Source: an uncultured SAR116 cluster alpha proteobacterium (lineage in GTDB: Bacteria; Pseudomonadota; Alphaproteobacteria; Puniceispirillales; GCA-002684695). From it: a stretch of 64,000 nucleotides of DNA. Below are positions 1 to 9,945 of the stretch, in pieces. Below the pieces are notes generated by a model. The model ran no database searches. It saw nothing but the letters and a program-made list of their open reading frames with translations, and was not told the DNA's origin. Made by a program: the position numbers and the translations under genes. The stretch covers positions 39,689 to 103,688 of the forward strand of contig CACMFN010000006.1 of assembly GCA_902612965.1 (NCBI GenBank), in the 5' to 3' direction. Numbering within the stretch: position 1 is the stretch's first letter; every line of letters begins with the position of its first letter.

Positions 1-170
1 AGAAAACGCTCTGGTGACGGCATAGGAGTTAAATTAGGTTTTTTAAACCAAGGTTTGAAATTTTGATATAAAACAACAGATTGTAAAACTGCACACATTG
101 TCAGCCCAGTCAGAATTCCCAGCGTCAGTTCAGATCCAGCCAGTTCTAAATGTGTGTGGCCTGCAGACAT
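1..170 (-). CDS. partial hypothetical membrane protein (N-terminus only)
   Basis: An open frame starts at the ATG complementary to 168-170 and runs off the left edge, giving 56 residues. A GGAG ribosome site sits 6 bases upstream of the ATG. The protein starts MSAGHTHLEL and has a hydrophobic stretch at about residues 16-36 (LGILTGLTMCAVLQSVVLYQ), probably one membrane segment, followed by a basic, proline-containing tail. It uses several CTG leucine codons and looks less AT-rich than its neighbours. I do not recognise the family. It is divergent from the patatin-like gene. Confidence 0.55.
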   Translation of the reverse strand, partial: MSAGHTHLELAGSELTLGILTGLTMCAVLQSVVLYQNFKPWFKKPNLTPMPSPERF

Positions 171-406
171 AATAAGCTCCCAAATAAAAAAAATACTATT
201 AATTCTAAATCATTCAATCTTCTGATTTTATAAAAATATTAAAATAAAGTAAAATTTATATTAATAACGAATATATTTAATGAAACTTATTATATTAAAA
301 TTTTTTTTATAATATCTATCTTTTTTCTAAAAATTATAGAAAAATATTTATATCAATTTTACTGAAAATAAAATTATTGATCTTTAAGAAATCAGGATGA
401 ATTTAT

Positions 407-2107
407 ATGACAAAAGAAAATAAAAGCCAGTTTGATAATTTAATTAACAAGATATTAAAAAAAAATAAAGATGCTAAGCTTAGCAAAAAATCTCTCCAAA
501 ACTTATTAAAAAATGGTAAAATTTTATCTTTTGAAAAAGACGATAAACTTTTTAAACAGGGTGATCCCACTGTATCAGTTTACATAACAATTACTGGTTC
601 ATTTTCAGTTTTAATTAATGATGACACTAGTCAAATAAGCATAGCCGATATTGGAGTTGGGGAACTTATAGGAGAAATGGGTTCAATAACTGGGTTATCA
701 AGATCAGCAACAGTTATAGCAAATAGAAAAAGTAAAGTACTTGAACTGAATTTAAAAGATATAAAAAATTCTGCTGAAGACAACTCTGAATTCTTATTAC
801 TTTTGGCAAGGGTTGCAATTGCAAGATTACTCCACAGTCAAAATGGAAAAACTGTTGAACACTTACCATCAGTTTATTGCTTGCTTGGACCTAATGCAAA
901 AGATATAACCTCAACTATTTCAGGATATATGAAAAAATTTGGTTCTGTTGATATATTCAGTGACAATCAACTTGAGAAAAAAACATTAATTGACAGAGAA
1001 AATTCCCAAGAAAAAGCCGATTTTACAATTTATTTTTCTGAAAATATTTCCAATCAACCAACAGAAACAATAATATGGATGATCCAAAACAGTGATAGGT
1101 CAATTTTGATTTACAATGGAGAAGAAACAAAAGAGCAGCAACAACTTAAATTTAATAAACTTATAAATTATTTAGGAAATTATGATGCAATAATCCATTG
1201 GCCTAATTCAAAAATTATTCCAGGTGTTACTGGTTGGCTTTTAGATTCATCAAATATAAATAATCACTACCATTATATAGATTCTTTGGATCTAAAAAGA
1301 ATATCTCGTATTTTAACAGGCAATGGAATAGCTCTAGTTCTTTCTGGTGGGGGGGCAAGGGGAATGGCACACATAGGCTTTTATAAATACGCAATAGAGA
1401 ACAAATTCGAGTTTGACCTTGTGGTTGGAACCAGTAGTGGTTCATTAGTTGGTGCTGGCATTGCACTTGGATGGTCTTTTGATGAAATAGTCAAAAACTT
1501 GGGGATGATGGCTAAAGTTAACCCACTACTAAATTTACATATTCCAAAAACTTCAATATTTAAAGACAAGGTACTAAAAAATTATAGTGCAAAGTGGTTT
1601 TCAGATATAAACATTGAAGACACCCGTATTCCATATAGAAATATTTCTGTGGATGTTGAACATTCAAAAGAATCAGTAAATTCCAGAGGACGAATTGAAG
1701 CATCTGTAAGAGCATCAGGCGCATTACCTGGTATTTTTCCTCCTGTAAAAATGGGAGACACATTGCATGTTGATGGTGGAGTAATGAATAATCTACCAAC
1801 GGATCAGACCAAAGGTTTAGGAATTTCAAAAATTATAGGAATAGACATTGGCGCAAATGCATCACCCGAAAGCTCTGGACAAGAACAAAAGGAGCCAGGT
1901 TTATTTAGTTTAATAACTTTAGTAGCAACTCTTGGTGATAGTGCAGGCGCTGATTTACATAGGAAACAATGTGATGTTCTTTTATTACCTGAAGTTTCAG
2001 AGATTAAAATTTTTGATTTCAAACTTTATGAAAAAGCAATTTCAATTGGATACGACTGTTCAGTAAAGAACAAGAATAAGCTCCACGAAATATTCAAAAT
2101 TATTTAG
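407..2107 (+). CDS. cyclic-nucleotide-binding-domain patatin-like phospholipase (NTE/RssA type)
   Basis: 566-residue two-domain protein. Residues about 30-140 form a cNMP-binding fold with a phosphate-binding cassette (G85-E-L-I-G-E90, R99-S-A101), so it may respond to cAMP or a similar ligand. Residues about 300-530 are a patatin hydrolase: a glycine-rich oxyanion loop (SGGGARG near residue 313), the nucleophile elbow G341-T-S343-S-G345, and the catalytic Asp in D456-G-G. The likely reaction is hydrolysis of (lyso)phospholipid acyl esters by a Ser-Asp dyad. The architecture matches the neuropathy-target-esterase-like family; the physiological substrate cannot be read from sequence. It converges on the acyltransferase gene, which is a functionally suggestive neighbour. 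Confidence 0.9.
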   Translation: MTKENKSQFDNLINKILKKNKDAKLSKKSLQNLLKNGKILSFEKDDKLFKQGDPTVSVYITITGSFSVLINDDTSQISIADIGVGELIGEMGSITGLSRSATVIANRKSKVLELNLKDIKNSAEDNSEFLLLLARVAIARLLHSQNGKTVEHLPSVYCLLGPNAKDITSTISGYMKKFGSVDIFSDNQLEKKTLIDRENSQEKADFTIYFSENISNQPTETIIWMIQNSDRSILIYNGEETKEQQQLKFNKLINYLGNYDAIIHWPNSKIIPGVTGWLLDSSNINNHYHYIDSLDLKRISRILTGNGIALVLSGGGARGMAHIGFYKYAIENKFEFDLVVGTSSGSLVGAGIALGWSFDEIVKNLGMMAKVNPLLNLHIPKTSIFKDKVLKNYSAKWFSDINIEDTRIPYRNISVDVEHSKESVNSRGRIEASVRASGALPGIFPPVKMGDTLHVDGGVMNNLPTDQTKGLGISKIIGIDIGANASPESSGQEQKEPGLFSLITLVATLGDSAGADLHRKQCDVLLLPEVSEIKIFDFKLYEKAISIGYDCSVKNKNKLHEIFKII

Positions 2108-2154
2108 ACATCTTAAATTAAAAATAATATTTTAAGGTATCTTTATATTTGTAA

Positions 2155-2772
2155 TTAAATGTTAAGATCGCCTGGAGCCAAATGCCTTGAAGGGTGTCGA
2201 CCCCTATAATCTTTAAATATGTATTTTAGAGCTAAAATATCTTTTTCATTGTTTCCAGTTGGATTAAAAGCTTTCTCTAACCTAAATGTCTTAGTTGGAT
2301 AATCTAGCCCCATAGGAATTATTATAGAATTGGAGATCTTAGCAATTCTTAAAAATCCAGTTTTCCATTTTGTAACTTTTTTTCTTGTCCCCTCTGGTGT
2401 AACCACTATCAAAACACCTTCGTTATTTTTTGAATAATCCGCTATTGTTTGTACCAAAAGTTCAGGATTGTTTCTGTCAACAGGAATTCCTCCTAATCTA
2501 TTAAGTATAGTTCTAAAAATAGGAACAAAAGCAGATTTTTTTATTAAGTATTTTGCATTTATGTCAATTCCAAAAAGTATCATCATTCCAAAAATAAAAT
2601 CCCAATTAGAAGTATGGGGTGCACTCACGACAACTATTCTTTTCACATTTGGTAACGTTCCTTCTATTTTCCAGCCAGTAAGATATAAAAGAAACTTTCC
2701 TATCAGATGAAGGATAAATAATCTATTTGCTCGATAAATTTTTGGAACAAAAATTTGTTTTTCTTTCTTCAA
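2155..2772 (-). CDS. PlsC-like 1-acyl-glycerol-phosphate acyltransferase family protein
   Basis: 205-residue glycerolipid acyltransferase. It has the catalytic H53-x4-D58 motif (HTSNWD), the GIPVDR block and the substrate-binding PEGTR motif (VTPEGTRKK). A hydrophobic segment near residues 18-33 suggests attachment to the inner membrane. The family transfers an acyl chain to lysophospholipids, but this short version may use another acceptor (for example an ornithine lipid or lysolipid). It lies tail-to-tail with the patatin-like lipase 47 bases away, so acylation and deacylation genes are adjacent. The start gives a normal family length. Confidence 0.88.
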   Translation of the reverse strand: MKKEKQIFVPKIYRANRLFILHLIGKFLLYLTGWKIEGTLPNVKRIVVVSAPHTSNWDFIFGMMILFGIDINAKYLIKKSAFVPIFRTILNRLGGIPVDRNNPELLVQTIADYSKNNEGVLIVVTPEGTRKKVTKWKTGFLRIAKISNSIIIPMGLDYPTKTFRLEKAFNPTGNNEKDILALKYIFKDYRGRHPSRHLAPGDLNI

Positions 2773-2877
2773 AATTTTACTTTCAACATAATTATCAACA
2801 CGGCACTAATCACAGATACTTCTTTTTGTAAAGTTGATCAAGTTTGCATCTAATTAATATAACTCATTATAAAAACC

Positions 2878-2912
2878 AAAAAAAAGACTTTCTAGTAATA
2901 TCTAGAAAGTCT
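2878..2912 (-). terminator. rho-independent terminator after tRNA-Val/tRNA-Asp
   Basis: Perfect 11-bp inverted repeat (2885-2895 with 2902-2912, AGACTTTCTAG arms, 6-base loop). On the minus strand it is followed by a run of T residues from the A tract at 2878-2884. It lies just downstream of tRNA-Asp in the direction of transcription. Confidence 0.85.
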
Positions 2913-2943
2913 CTAAAATAAGTAATTTTTCTAACTAAATTAG

Positions 2944-3020
2944 TGGCGAGAGTGACGAGACTTGAACTCGCGACCTCTGGCGTGACAGGCCAGCGCTCTA
3001 ACCAACTGAGCTACACCCCC
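2944..3020 (-). tRNA. tRNA-Asp (GTC)
   Basis: 77-base cloverleaf on the minus strand. The acceptor stem GGGGGTG pairs with CACTCTC using two G-U wobbles, the D-loop reads AGCTCAGTTGGTTAGAGC, the anticodon is GTC inside stem CTGGC/GCCAG, and the T-arm contains GTTCAAGTC. The 3' CCA is encoded. It is cotranscribed with tRNA-Val 8 bases upstream. Confidence 0.96.
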
Positions 3021-3028
3021 TTATAATA

Positions 3029-3104
3029 TGGTGGGCGGTAACGGGCTCGAACCGCTGACCCTCTCGGTGTAAACGAGATGCTCTACCAACTGAGCTAACC
3101 GCCC
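3029..3104 (-). tRNA. tRNA-Val (TAC)
   Basis: 76-base cloverleaf on the minus strand with acceptor stem GGGCGGT/ACCGCCC, anticodon TAC in loop TTTACAC between CTCG and CGAG, the T-arm GGTTCGAGCC, and an encoded CCA. It sits between hup and tRNA-Asp, a grouping common in Alphaproteobacteria. Confidence 0.96.
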
Positions 3105-3149
3105 AACAAAAAATTAAAGATGATTTAATATATACAGCTTTAATAAATA

Positions 3150-3425
3150 TTAAGAGTTTACAGCACTCTTTAAAGGAGCGCCTGCTTTAAATTTTGGTTG
3201 CTTTGAAGCAGGAATCTGAATTTCTTCGCCAGTACGAGGATTTCTTCCTGTGCTCGCTGCTCTATTAGCAACTGAAAAACTACCAAAACCGACTATTCTA
3301 ACATCATCACCTGATGCTAAAGCTGAAGCAATTGAATCAAACACACCATCAACAGCACGACCAGCGTCTGCTTTTGTTAGACCTGAAGATTCTGCGACAC
3401 TTGAAATTAAATCATTTTTATTCAC
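3150..3425 (-). CDS. hup: HU-family DNA-binding protein
   Basis: 91-residue histone-like protein starting MNKNDLISSVAES. It has the HU/IHF signature near GFGSFSVANRAASTGRNPRTGE, whose central R-x-x-R-x-P-R-T-G forms the minor-groove arm. It works as a dimer that bends and compacts the nucleoid. The start codon is GTG, with a GGGAG ribosome site 6 bases upstream. It follows lon in the same direction, the classical alphaproteobacterial lon-hup order. IHF is unlikely because the arm and length match HU. Confidence 0.95.
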   Translation of the reverse strand: MNKNDLISSVAESSGLTKADAGRAVDGVFDSIASALASGDDVRIVGFGSFSVANRAASTGRNPRTGEEIQIPASKQPKFKAGAPLKSAVNS

Positions 3426-3559
3426 TTAACACTCCCTAAATTTATTATTTGTTATTGTAATAGGTAAATGACTGTTACCAATACCTCAACTTAAATTTAT
3501 CTAGTCTGAACGTCAATTAATAAATAAAAAAAAAAGAAATATTTATAAATAAAATGAAA

Positions 3560-5971
3560 TTAATGAGCAGTAATTTCATTTTTTGAAACAGAAGACTGTA
3601 TATTAATGCTTTCATCTGAGGTTTTTTGGTGATCTTTTGGGTCTTCCTTAATAGGAATCAAGGGGTTTGCCAAAGCTATTTCTAAAGCTTCATCTACTAC
3701 AGAAATCGGTTTAATATCTAACCCATCTTTAATATTATCTGGAATCTCAGATAAATCTTTCTCATTCTCTTTAGGAATTATAACAGTTTTAATACCTCCC
3801 CTAGAAGCGGCCAAAAGCTTTTCTTTTAATCCTCCAATTGGAAGTACCCTACCCCTAAGTGTCATTTCACCAGTCATTGCGACTAAGCGCTTAACAGGAT
3901 TACCAGTTAATGAGGATATAATAGAAGTAATCATTGCAACTCCAGCTGAAGGACCATCTTTTGGAGTTGCACCTTCAGGAACGTGTAAATGAATATCTGA
4001 TTTTTCAATATCTTTAAAACTTATACCAAATAAATTAGCCCTAGACTTTACAAAAGCTTCTGCTGCTTGAATTGATTCTTTCATAACATCACCAAGCTTT
4101 CCAGTAGAAGATATCTTACCTTTTCCAGGTGAAAGGGCAGATTCAATTGTTAATAACTCTCCACCAACTTCTGTCCAAGCTAGACCTGTTGTTATTCCAA
4201 CCAAATCTTTATCTTCAATTTCAGAATGCTTAAATTTAGGCACACCAAGAAAATTACTTATTGCTTTAAGATCAACTTTAATTTTTTTCTTATTTTTAGT
4301 TAAAATTTCAGTAATTAACTTTCTTGATAACTTAGAAATTTCTCTTTCCAAGCTTCTAACTCCAGCTTCTCGAGTATATGAACGAATAACTTCTAATAAT
4401 TCTTTATCTGATAGAGAAAATTCACTTTTATTTAGGCCATGTTCTTTAATAACTTTTGGAAGTAAATGATGTTTAGCAATTTCAAGCTTTTCCAACTCAG
4501 TGTAACCAGACAATCTAATGATTTCCATTCTATCTAATAATGGTTTGGGCATATTTAAAGAGTTGGCAGTAGTTACAAACATTATATTTGATAAGTCACA
4601 GTCAACTTCTAAATAGTGATCTTGAAATGTGTTATTTTGCTCAGGGTCAAGGACCTCAAGTAATGCAGAACTAGGATCTCCTCTCCAATCAGCACCTAAC
4701 TTATCAACTTCGTCTAATAATATTAAAGGGTTGTTAGTGCCAGCTTTTTTGAGAGCTTGAATTATTCTACCAGGCATAGATCCAATATAAGTTCTTCTAT
4801 GACCTCTTATCTCAGCCTCGTCTCTTACTCCACCTAAGGACATTCTAACAAATTTTCTACCCGTAGCATTAGCGATAGATTTACCTAATGAAGTTTTTCC
4901 AACACCAGGAGGTCCTACTAAACAAAGTAATGGACCTTTAATTTTTCCAGTTCGCTTCTGAACAGCGAGGTATTCAATTATTCTTTCCTTTACTTTTTCA
5001 ATGCCAAAATGATCATTGTCTAAGATTTTTTGAGCATCAGGTAAGTTACTCTTTAATTTACTTTTTTTCGACCAAGGAACAGCTAAAATCCAGTCTAAAT
5101 AATTTCTTATAACAGTAGCCTCGGCGGACATCGGAGACATGTTTTTTAACTTTTTAATTTCCGATTGTGTTTTTTCTAATACATGTTTTGGTAGTTTTGA
5201 CTTTTTTATTAAATCATTAATTTCATCAAATTCACTTTTACCGTCCTCACTATCACCAAGTTCCTTTTGGATAGCCTTCATTTGCTCATTTAGGTAATAA
5301 TCTCTTTGTGTTTTTTCCATTTGTCTTTTAACACGATTTCTAATTCTTTTTTCAGCTTGAAGAACGCCTTGTTCTTCTTCAATGAATTTTAAAATTTTCT
5401 CTAAACGATCAGTAACGTTATCTAACTCCAGGAGATCTTGCTTAGAAGACATTTTAAGTTCTAAATTAGAACATATTATATCTGAAATTTTCGAAGGAAT
5501 ATCATTTTCATCGATGGAATTTAAAACCTCTGGAGTAATTTTTTTATTTAACTTGGAATAATTTTCAAATTGAGATTTTACAGCTCTTAGCATCCCAATA
5601 AGATTATCATCTTTTTCAGTTGATTTTTCATTAATTATGTCAACGTCAGCTAATAGAAAATCGTCATTTTTAAATGTTTTTATTTTTGCCCTAGAAACAC
5701 CTTCAACTAAAACCTTAACTGTTCCGTCTGGTAACTTTAATAATTGAAGAATGTTTCCTAAAGTGCCAATTCTATATAAATCTTTTTCGCCAGGATCTTC
5801 AACTGATCCATCTTTTTGCGCGATAAGGAAAACTTTTTTATCCTCACTCATTACAGTTTCCAGTGCTTTGATTGATTTATCTCTACCAACAAATAAAGGC
5901 ACTATCATATGTGGGAATACAACAATATCTCGGAGGGGTAAAATCGGAAGAAAGTTTTCTAACTTAGACAT
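3560..5971 (-). CDS. lon: ATP-dependent endopeptidase La (Lon)
   Basis: About 803 residues. It has an N-terminal LON substrate domain beginning LPILPLRDIVVFPHM, then an AAA+ module with Walker A GPPGVGKTS (about residues 353-361) and Walker B ILLDEVDKL. The C-terminal serine protease domain carries the Ser-Lys dyad in PKDGPSAGVAM (Ser about 676) and GGLKEKLLAA (Lys about 716). It degrades misfolded and regulatory proteins. I chose the ATG at 5971 (MSKLENFL) over the ATG ten codons upstream because GGTGAT lies directly before it and alignable sequence begins there. It ends in a charged, serine-rich tail. It follows clpX. Confidence 0.97.
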   Translation of the reverse strand: MSKLENFLPILPLRDIVVFPHMIVPLFVGRDKSIKALETVMSEDKKVFLIAQKDGSVEDPGEKDLYRIGTLGNILQLLKLPDGTVKVLVEGVSRAKIKTFKNDDFLLADVDIINEKSTEKDDNLIGMLRAVKSQFENYSKLNKKITPEVLNSIDENDIPSKISDIICSNLELKMSSKQDLLELDNVTDRLEKILKFIEEEQGVLQAEKRIRNRVKRQMEKTQRDYYLNEQMKAIQKELGDSEDGKSEFDEINDLIKKSKLPKHVLEKTQSEIKKLKNMSPMSAEATVIRNYLDWILAVPWSKKSKLKSNLPDAQKILDNDHFGIEKVKERIIEYLAVQKRTGKIKGPLLCLVGPPGVGKTSLGKSIANATGRKFVRMSLGGVRDEAEIRGHRRTYIGSMPGRIIQALKKAGTNNPLILLDEVDKLGADWRGDPSSALLEVLDPEQNNTFQDHYLEVDCDLSNIMFVTTANSLNMPKPLLDRMEIIRLSGYTELEKLEIAKHHLLPKVIKEHGLNKSEFSLSDKELLEVIRSYTREAGVRSLEREISKLSRKLITEILTKNKKKIKVDLKAISNFLGVPKFKHSEIEDKDLVGITTGLAWTEVGGELLTIESALSPGKGKISSTGKLGDVMKESIQAAEAFVKSRANLFGISFKDIEKSDIHLHVPEGATPKDGPSAGVAMITSIISSLTGNPVKRLVAMTGEMTLRGRVLPIGGLKEKLLAASRGGIKTVIIPKENEKDLSEIPDNIKDGLDIKPISVVDEALEIALANPLIPIKEDPKDHQKTSDESINIQSSVSKNEITAH

Positions 5972-6044
5972 AAAATCACCATAAAAATTATATCTATTCA
6001 AATGTAAACTTAATTTAAAAAATCAAGCCCTGGGAAAGAAATAT

Positions 6045-7310
6045 TTAAGCTTGAGCTCCAAGGTCTTTCTTTTTATCAGAATGAACCATAATTGGTAATT
6101 TTCCGCTTTCGACTGTTTCAGGACTAATTATTACTTCTTGAAGGTTTTCATGAGATGGAAGATCAAACATAGTATCCATAAGAATTGTTTCAAGTATAGA
6201 TCTAAGACCCCTAGCACCAGTTTTTCTTGATATAGCAAGTTTAGCAATAGATTTTAATGCGTCTTTTCTGAACTCAAGATCAACTTTTTCCATTTTAAAC
6301 AAGCTTTGATATTGTTTTGTTAATGCATTTTTTGGCTCTGTAAGAATTTTTATTAAAGATTCTTCGTCTAAGTCTTCTAATGTAGCAATTACTGGCAATC
6401 TTCCGACAAATTCAGGTATAAGACCATATTTTACAAGATCTTCTGGTTGTAAATTTTTTAAAATGTCACCTATTTTAGAGTCTTCATCAGACCTAACATC
6501 AGCACCAAATCCAATAGCTGTGCCTTTTTGTCGATGTTTGATAACTTGATCCAATCCAGAAAATGCACCACCACAAATAAATAATATGTTTGTTGTGTCA
6601 ACTTGTAAAAATTCTTGCTGAGGATGCTTGCGACCGCCTTGAGGTGGTACAGATGCAACTGTACCTTCCATTAATTTTAAAAGAGCCTGCTGCACACCTT
6701 CACCTGAAACATCTCTAGTAATGGATGGATTATCAGACTTTCTTGATATTTTATCAATTTCATCAATGTAAACGATACCACGCTGAGCTTTTTCAACATT
6801 ATAATCAGAAGCTTGCAGCAATTTTAAAATAATATTCTCCACGTCTTCACCAACATAACCTGCTTCGGTGAGTGTCGTGGCGTCTGCCATTGTAAATGGA
6901 ACATCAAGAATTCTTGCTAGAGTTTGGGCTAATAGAGTTTTTCCGCATCCCGTTGGGCCAACTAACATTATATTTGATTTCGATATCTCAATATCTGATT
7001 TTTCTGAATTATTTAATCTTTTGTAATGGTTGTGCACAGCAACAGAAAGAACTTTTTTTGCTCTTGACTGACCAATAACATAATCATTCAAAATATTAAA
7101 AATTTCTTGTGGAGTATAATTATCTTTCTTCTCTACGGAGTTATTATTTTTATTTTCTTCACGAATAATATCCATGCAAAGTTCAACACACTCGTCACAG
7201 ATAAATACAGTTGGACCAGCAATAAGCTTTTTAACCTCATGCTGAGATTTACCACAAAAAGAGCAATATAATGGGTTTTTACCATCTCCAGACTGATCGG
7301 ATTTACTCAT
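6045..7310 (-). CDS. clpX: ATP-dependent Clp protease ATP-binding subunit ClpX
   Basis: 421-residue unfoldase. The N-terminal zinc-binding domain has C16-x2-C19 and C38-x2-C41. The AAA+ domain has Walker A G118-PTGCGK-T125 and Walker [11 protein letters not shown], and the IGF loop (TAIGFGAD) that docks on ClpP is intact. It recognises tagged substrates, including ssrA-tagged proteins produced with the help of SmpB (encoded at 51.9 kb). It lies in the tig-clpP-clpX-lon order on one strand, with about 90 bases to clpP. Confidence 0.98.
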   Translation of the reverse strand: MSKSDQSGDGKNPLYCSFCGKSQHEVKKLIAGPTVFICDECVELCMDIIREENKNNNSVEKKDNYTPQEIFNILNDYVIGQSRAKKVLSVAVHNHYKRLNNSEKSDIEISKSNIMLVGPTGCGKTLLAQTLARILDVPFTMADATTLTEAGYVGEDVENIILKLLQASDYNVEKAQRGIVYIDEIDKISRKSDNPSITRDVSGEGVQQALLKLMEGTVASVPPQGGRKHPQQEFLQVDTTNILFICGGAFSGLDQVIKHRQKGTAIGFGADVRSDEDSKIGDILKNLQPEDLVKYGLIPEFVGRLPVIATLEDLDEESLIKILTEPKNALTKQYQSLFKMEKVDLEFRKDALKSIAKLAISRKTGARGLRSILETILMDTMFDLPSHENLQEVIISPETVESGKLPIMVHSDKKKDLGAQA

Positions 7311-7402
7311 ATTTAATTAACTCCTTGTAAATTAGGCTATTCTCTCCATTATGATAAAGCAAGAAAATAATTATTTTTTAAACATGCATTTTACATGCCG
7401 AT

Positions 7403-8014
7403 TTATTTTTCAGAAGTATCTCTTTTATCAACGACATGGTCTATCAAACCAAAATTTTTTGCGTCTTCAGGCTTTAAAAAGTTATCTCTTTCAAGAGCTT
7501 TTTCTATATCTTTAATCGGTTTACCTGTATGCTTATTGTAAATTTCGTTAAGCCTAGATTTTAAATCTAAAATTTCTTTAGCGTGAATTTCTATATCGGT
7601 AGCTTGGCCTTGAAAGCCTCCTGAGGGTTGATGAAGCATAATCCTACTATTAGGCAAACTATACCTTTTACCTTTTGCGCCAGAAGTTAAAAGTAAACTT
7701 CCCATAGACGCTGCTTGGCCAAAACAAACAGTAGAAATATCAGGCTTAATATACTGCATAGTATCATAAATAGCTAAACCTGAAGTCACAATGCCACCGG
7801 GAGAATTAATATACATAGAAATATCTTTTTTGGGATTTTCAGATTCTAGGAATAATAATTGCGCACAAACTAAAGTTGACATCATATCGTCTACGGGGCC
7901 AACAACAAAAATTATTCTTTCTTTAAGCAATCTTGAGTATATATCAAAAGCTCGCTCACCTCTTGAAGTTTGCTCAACAACCATTGGAACGAGTGCTGAT
8001 TTAATATTATCCAT
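7403..8014 (-). CDS. clpP: ATP-dependent Clp protease proteolytic subunit ClpP
   Basis: 203-residue serine protease that forms the double heptamer chamber serving ClpX (and ClpA elsewhere). The catalytic triad is S103 (GQAASMGSL), H128 (MLHQPSGG) and D177 (ERDNF). The family length is normal. It starts [15 protein letters not shown], with a short propeptide-like N-terminus as is usual. It lies between tig and clpX on the minus strand and is probably cotranscribed with them. Confidence 0.98.
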   Translation of the reverse strand: MDNIKSALVPMVVEQTSRGERAFDIYSRLLKERIIFVVGPVDDMMSTLVCAQLLFLESENPKKDISMYINSPGGIVTSGLAIYDTMQYIKPDISTVCFGQAASMGSLLLTSGAKGKRYSLPNSRIMLHQPSGGFQGQATDIEIHAKEILDLKSRLNEIYNKHTGKPIKDIEKALERDNFLKPEDAKNFGLIDHVVDKRDTSEK

Positions 8015-8121
8015 ATCATCTAAACCTATTTATTTTTGAAAAATTTTTACGCATTGTTTTCCATTTTGAATAAAAATACATATGGGGTGAAAATTAAACA
8101 TTTCAATATAGAATTATTCAT

Positions 8122-9489
8122 TTATTTTTGTTTTTTTGTTAATTTCTTTTTACCTTCACCCTCTTCTTTGTACAAATCTTCAACAGAAACTGTTTTTTCT
8201 TTAATTTCAGACATTTCACAAATAAAATCAAATACCTTTTCCTCAAATAATGGCCCAGCGAGATTTTGCGATGCTTCTTTATTTTTTTCATAATACTCTA
8301 ATACCTGTTTTTCTTGGCCAGGATATTTTTGCGCTTCCATCATAACAGCCTGTTTAATCTCTTCTTCTGATACGTCTATATTATTGTTTCTGCCAATATC
8401 GCCCATAAGCAAACCTAATTTTACTCTCCTTTGAGCAATATTTTTAGCGTCTTCCTTCTCATCTTTTGACATTTTTTCATCTGGCTTTGTATTATTTTCT
8501 TTATTATCATTTTTTGGATCAGTTTTATTTTTATTAAGGGAATTGCAAACTGAAATATATTCTTGTTCAACCATTCCCTCTGGTAAATCGAAATTATATT
8601 TTTTATTTAAAATATCGAGCAACTGCAGTTTCAGCTTAGATCTAGTGACATTACTGTGTTCATTGGAAATTTGATCTGATATTGCTTTCTTCAAATCTTT
8701 CATAGAAGGCATTCCAAGATTTTTAGCAAAATTTTCGTCATATTTTACAGGTACTGGCTCTCTTATTTCTTTAATCTTAACGTCAAATGTAACTTTTTTA
8801 CCTGCTAACTTTTCCATTCCATAATCTTTAGGAAAACTTAATTTTAACTTTTTTTCTTCATTAACATTAAGCCCGACAAGACCTTCTTCAAATCCAGGAA
8901 TAAAACTATTTGAACCAAGAGCTAGGTGATGTCCTTTACCTGTGCCACCATCAAAAGCTACATTATTCATTTTACCTTCAAAATCTATAACTAAGGTATC
9001 ACCAAGTTTACTCTTACGTGCTTTTTTTAATGGTTGCGTTTGCTGGTTTTGTTTAGCTATTCTGTCTAATGCCTCGTTTACATCCTTGTCAGATACTTTT
9101 GCAATGAATTTTTCTAATTTAATTTTAGATAAATCAATATGTTTAATAATTGGCATGATTTCTAATGATAGTAAGGCTTTTAAATCTGAACCCTCATCAT
9201 ATTTTTCTATATCAATCGAAGGCTTCATAACAGGCTTTAAATTTTCATCTTGAATCGCCTTTTTTGATGCTTCATCAATAGATGTTTGTAAAATTTCACC
9301 TCTAACTTCTTTGCCTATTCTTGCTTTTAATATTGAGGTTGGTATCTTACCTGGTCTAAATCCTGGAATCCTTGCTGTTAATGCAATTTCAGATAACTTT
9401 TTATTAATTTTATCTTCAATTTCCTTTGCTGAGATTACTATATTAAATTCTCGTTTAAGTCCTTTTGAATTTTTTTTTGTTATTTTCAT
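8122..9489 (-). CDS. tig: trigger factor (ribosome-associated chaperone, FKBP-type PPIase)
   Basis: 455 residues in the usual three-part layout. The ribosome-binding domain carries the docking loop around GFRPGKIP (residues 43-50). An FKBP-like PPIase domain at about 155-245 starts KLGDTLVIDFEGK. A helical C-terminal chaperone body has a highly charged Asn/Lys/Asp linker (KTDPKNDNKENNTKPDEKM). It ends in a Lys-rich tail. It holds nascent chains at the ribosome exit. It is the first gene of the tig-clpP-clpX-lon-hup series. Confidence 0.96.
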   Translation of the reverse strand: MKITKKNSKGLKREFNIVISAKEIEDKINKKLSEIALTARIPGFRPGKIPTSILKARIGKEVRGEILQTSIDEASKKAIQDENLKPVMKPSIDIEKYDEGSDLKALLSLEIMPIIKHIDLSKIKLEKFIAKVSDKDVNEALDRIAKQNQQTQPLKKARKSKLGDTLVIDFEGKMNNVAFDGGTGKGHHLALGSNSFIPGFEEGLVGLNVNEEKKLKLSFPKDYGMEKLAGKKVTFDVKIKEIREPVPVKYDENFAKNLGMPSMKDLKKAISDQISNEHSNVTRSKLKLQLLDILNKKYNFDLPEGMVEQEYISVCNSLNKNKTDPKNDNKENNTKPDEKMSKDEKEDAKNIAQRRVKLGLLMGDIGRNNNIDVSEEEIKQAVMMEAQKYPGQEKQVLEYYEKNKEASQNLAGPLFEEKVFDFICEMSEIKEKTVSVEDLYKEEGEGKKKLTKKQK

Positions 9490-9509
9490 TTTTTCTATTC
9501 TTTTTTAGG

Positions 9510-9914
9510 TTATTTTATTTTTTGCCAAACTTGGGAACTACATAGTAAAAGTATACACCCACTGACTTTTAGATTATCACCTTCAACTTCCATTTTTGAG
9601 TTAAATGTTTTGTTATCTGTAGGTCTCCAAATTTTTCCTTTTTTAAATTTCCCTGGAGAAATATTTTTCATACCCCATACGATTGGTTTGTTTAGATGTT
9701 CATAATCATGAATTTTTGATGAGTTATCTTCCCAAAAGGCATCTTTAATAACTCCACAAGTTAGGTTTTTATTTTTTTGACATGGTCCCATTTCAACTAT
9801 TAAATACCCACCTTTATCACTTGTTTCTGTCCTAAACAATCCAGAAATATTTTCTGTGTGAGCGTACAATGGAAATAATAAAATAATTAAAATACTGTAT
9901 GTAAAATTTTTCAT
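9510..9914 (-). CDS. DUF2147-family secreted protein
   Basis: 134 residues with an N-terminal signal peptide (about 1-20, ILIILLFPLYAHTE). The mature part resembles the DUF2147 family: a GLFRTETSDKGGYLIVEMGPC start, a CGVIKDAF segment, GMKNISPGKFKKGKIWRP, then KMEVEGDNLKVSGCILLLC. Four cysteines in the mature region could form disulfides, which fits a periplasmic location. Family members have no established biochemical role. It lies 20 bases upstream of tig on the same strand. Confidence 0.75.
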   Translation of the reverse strand: MKNFTYSILIILLFPLYAHTENISGLFRTETSDKGGYLIVEMGPCQKNKNLTCGVIKDAFWEDNSSKIHDYEHLNKPIVWGMKNISPGKFKKGKIWRPTDNKTFNSKMEVEGDNLKVSGCILLLCSSQVWQKIK

Positions 9915-9945
9915 AAAATAAAGCCGATATTATTAACGCATTTAA

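Noticed and set aside
2108..2154. Bidirectional terminator between the patatin and plsC-like genes
   Set aside because: Only a short, A/T-only partial palindrome (CTTAAA/TTTAAG) is seen, too weak to call.
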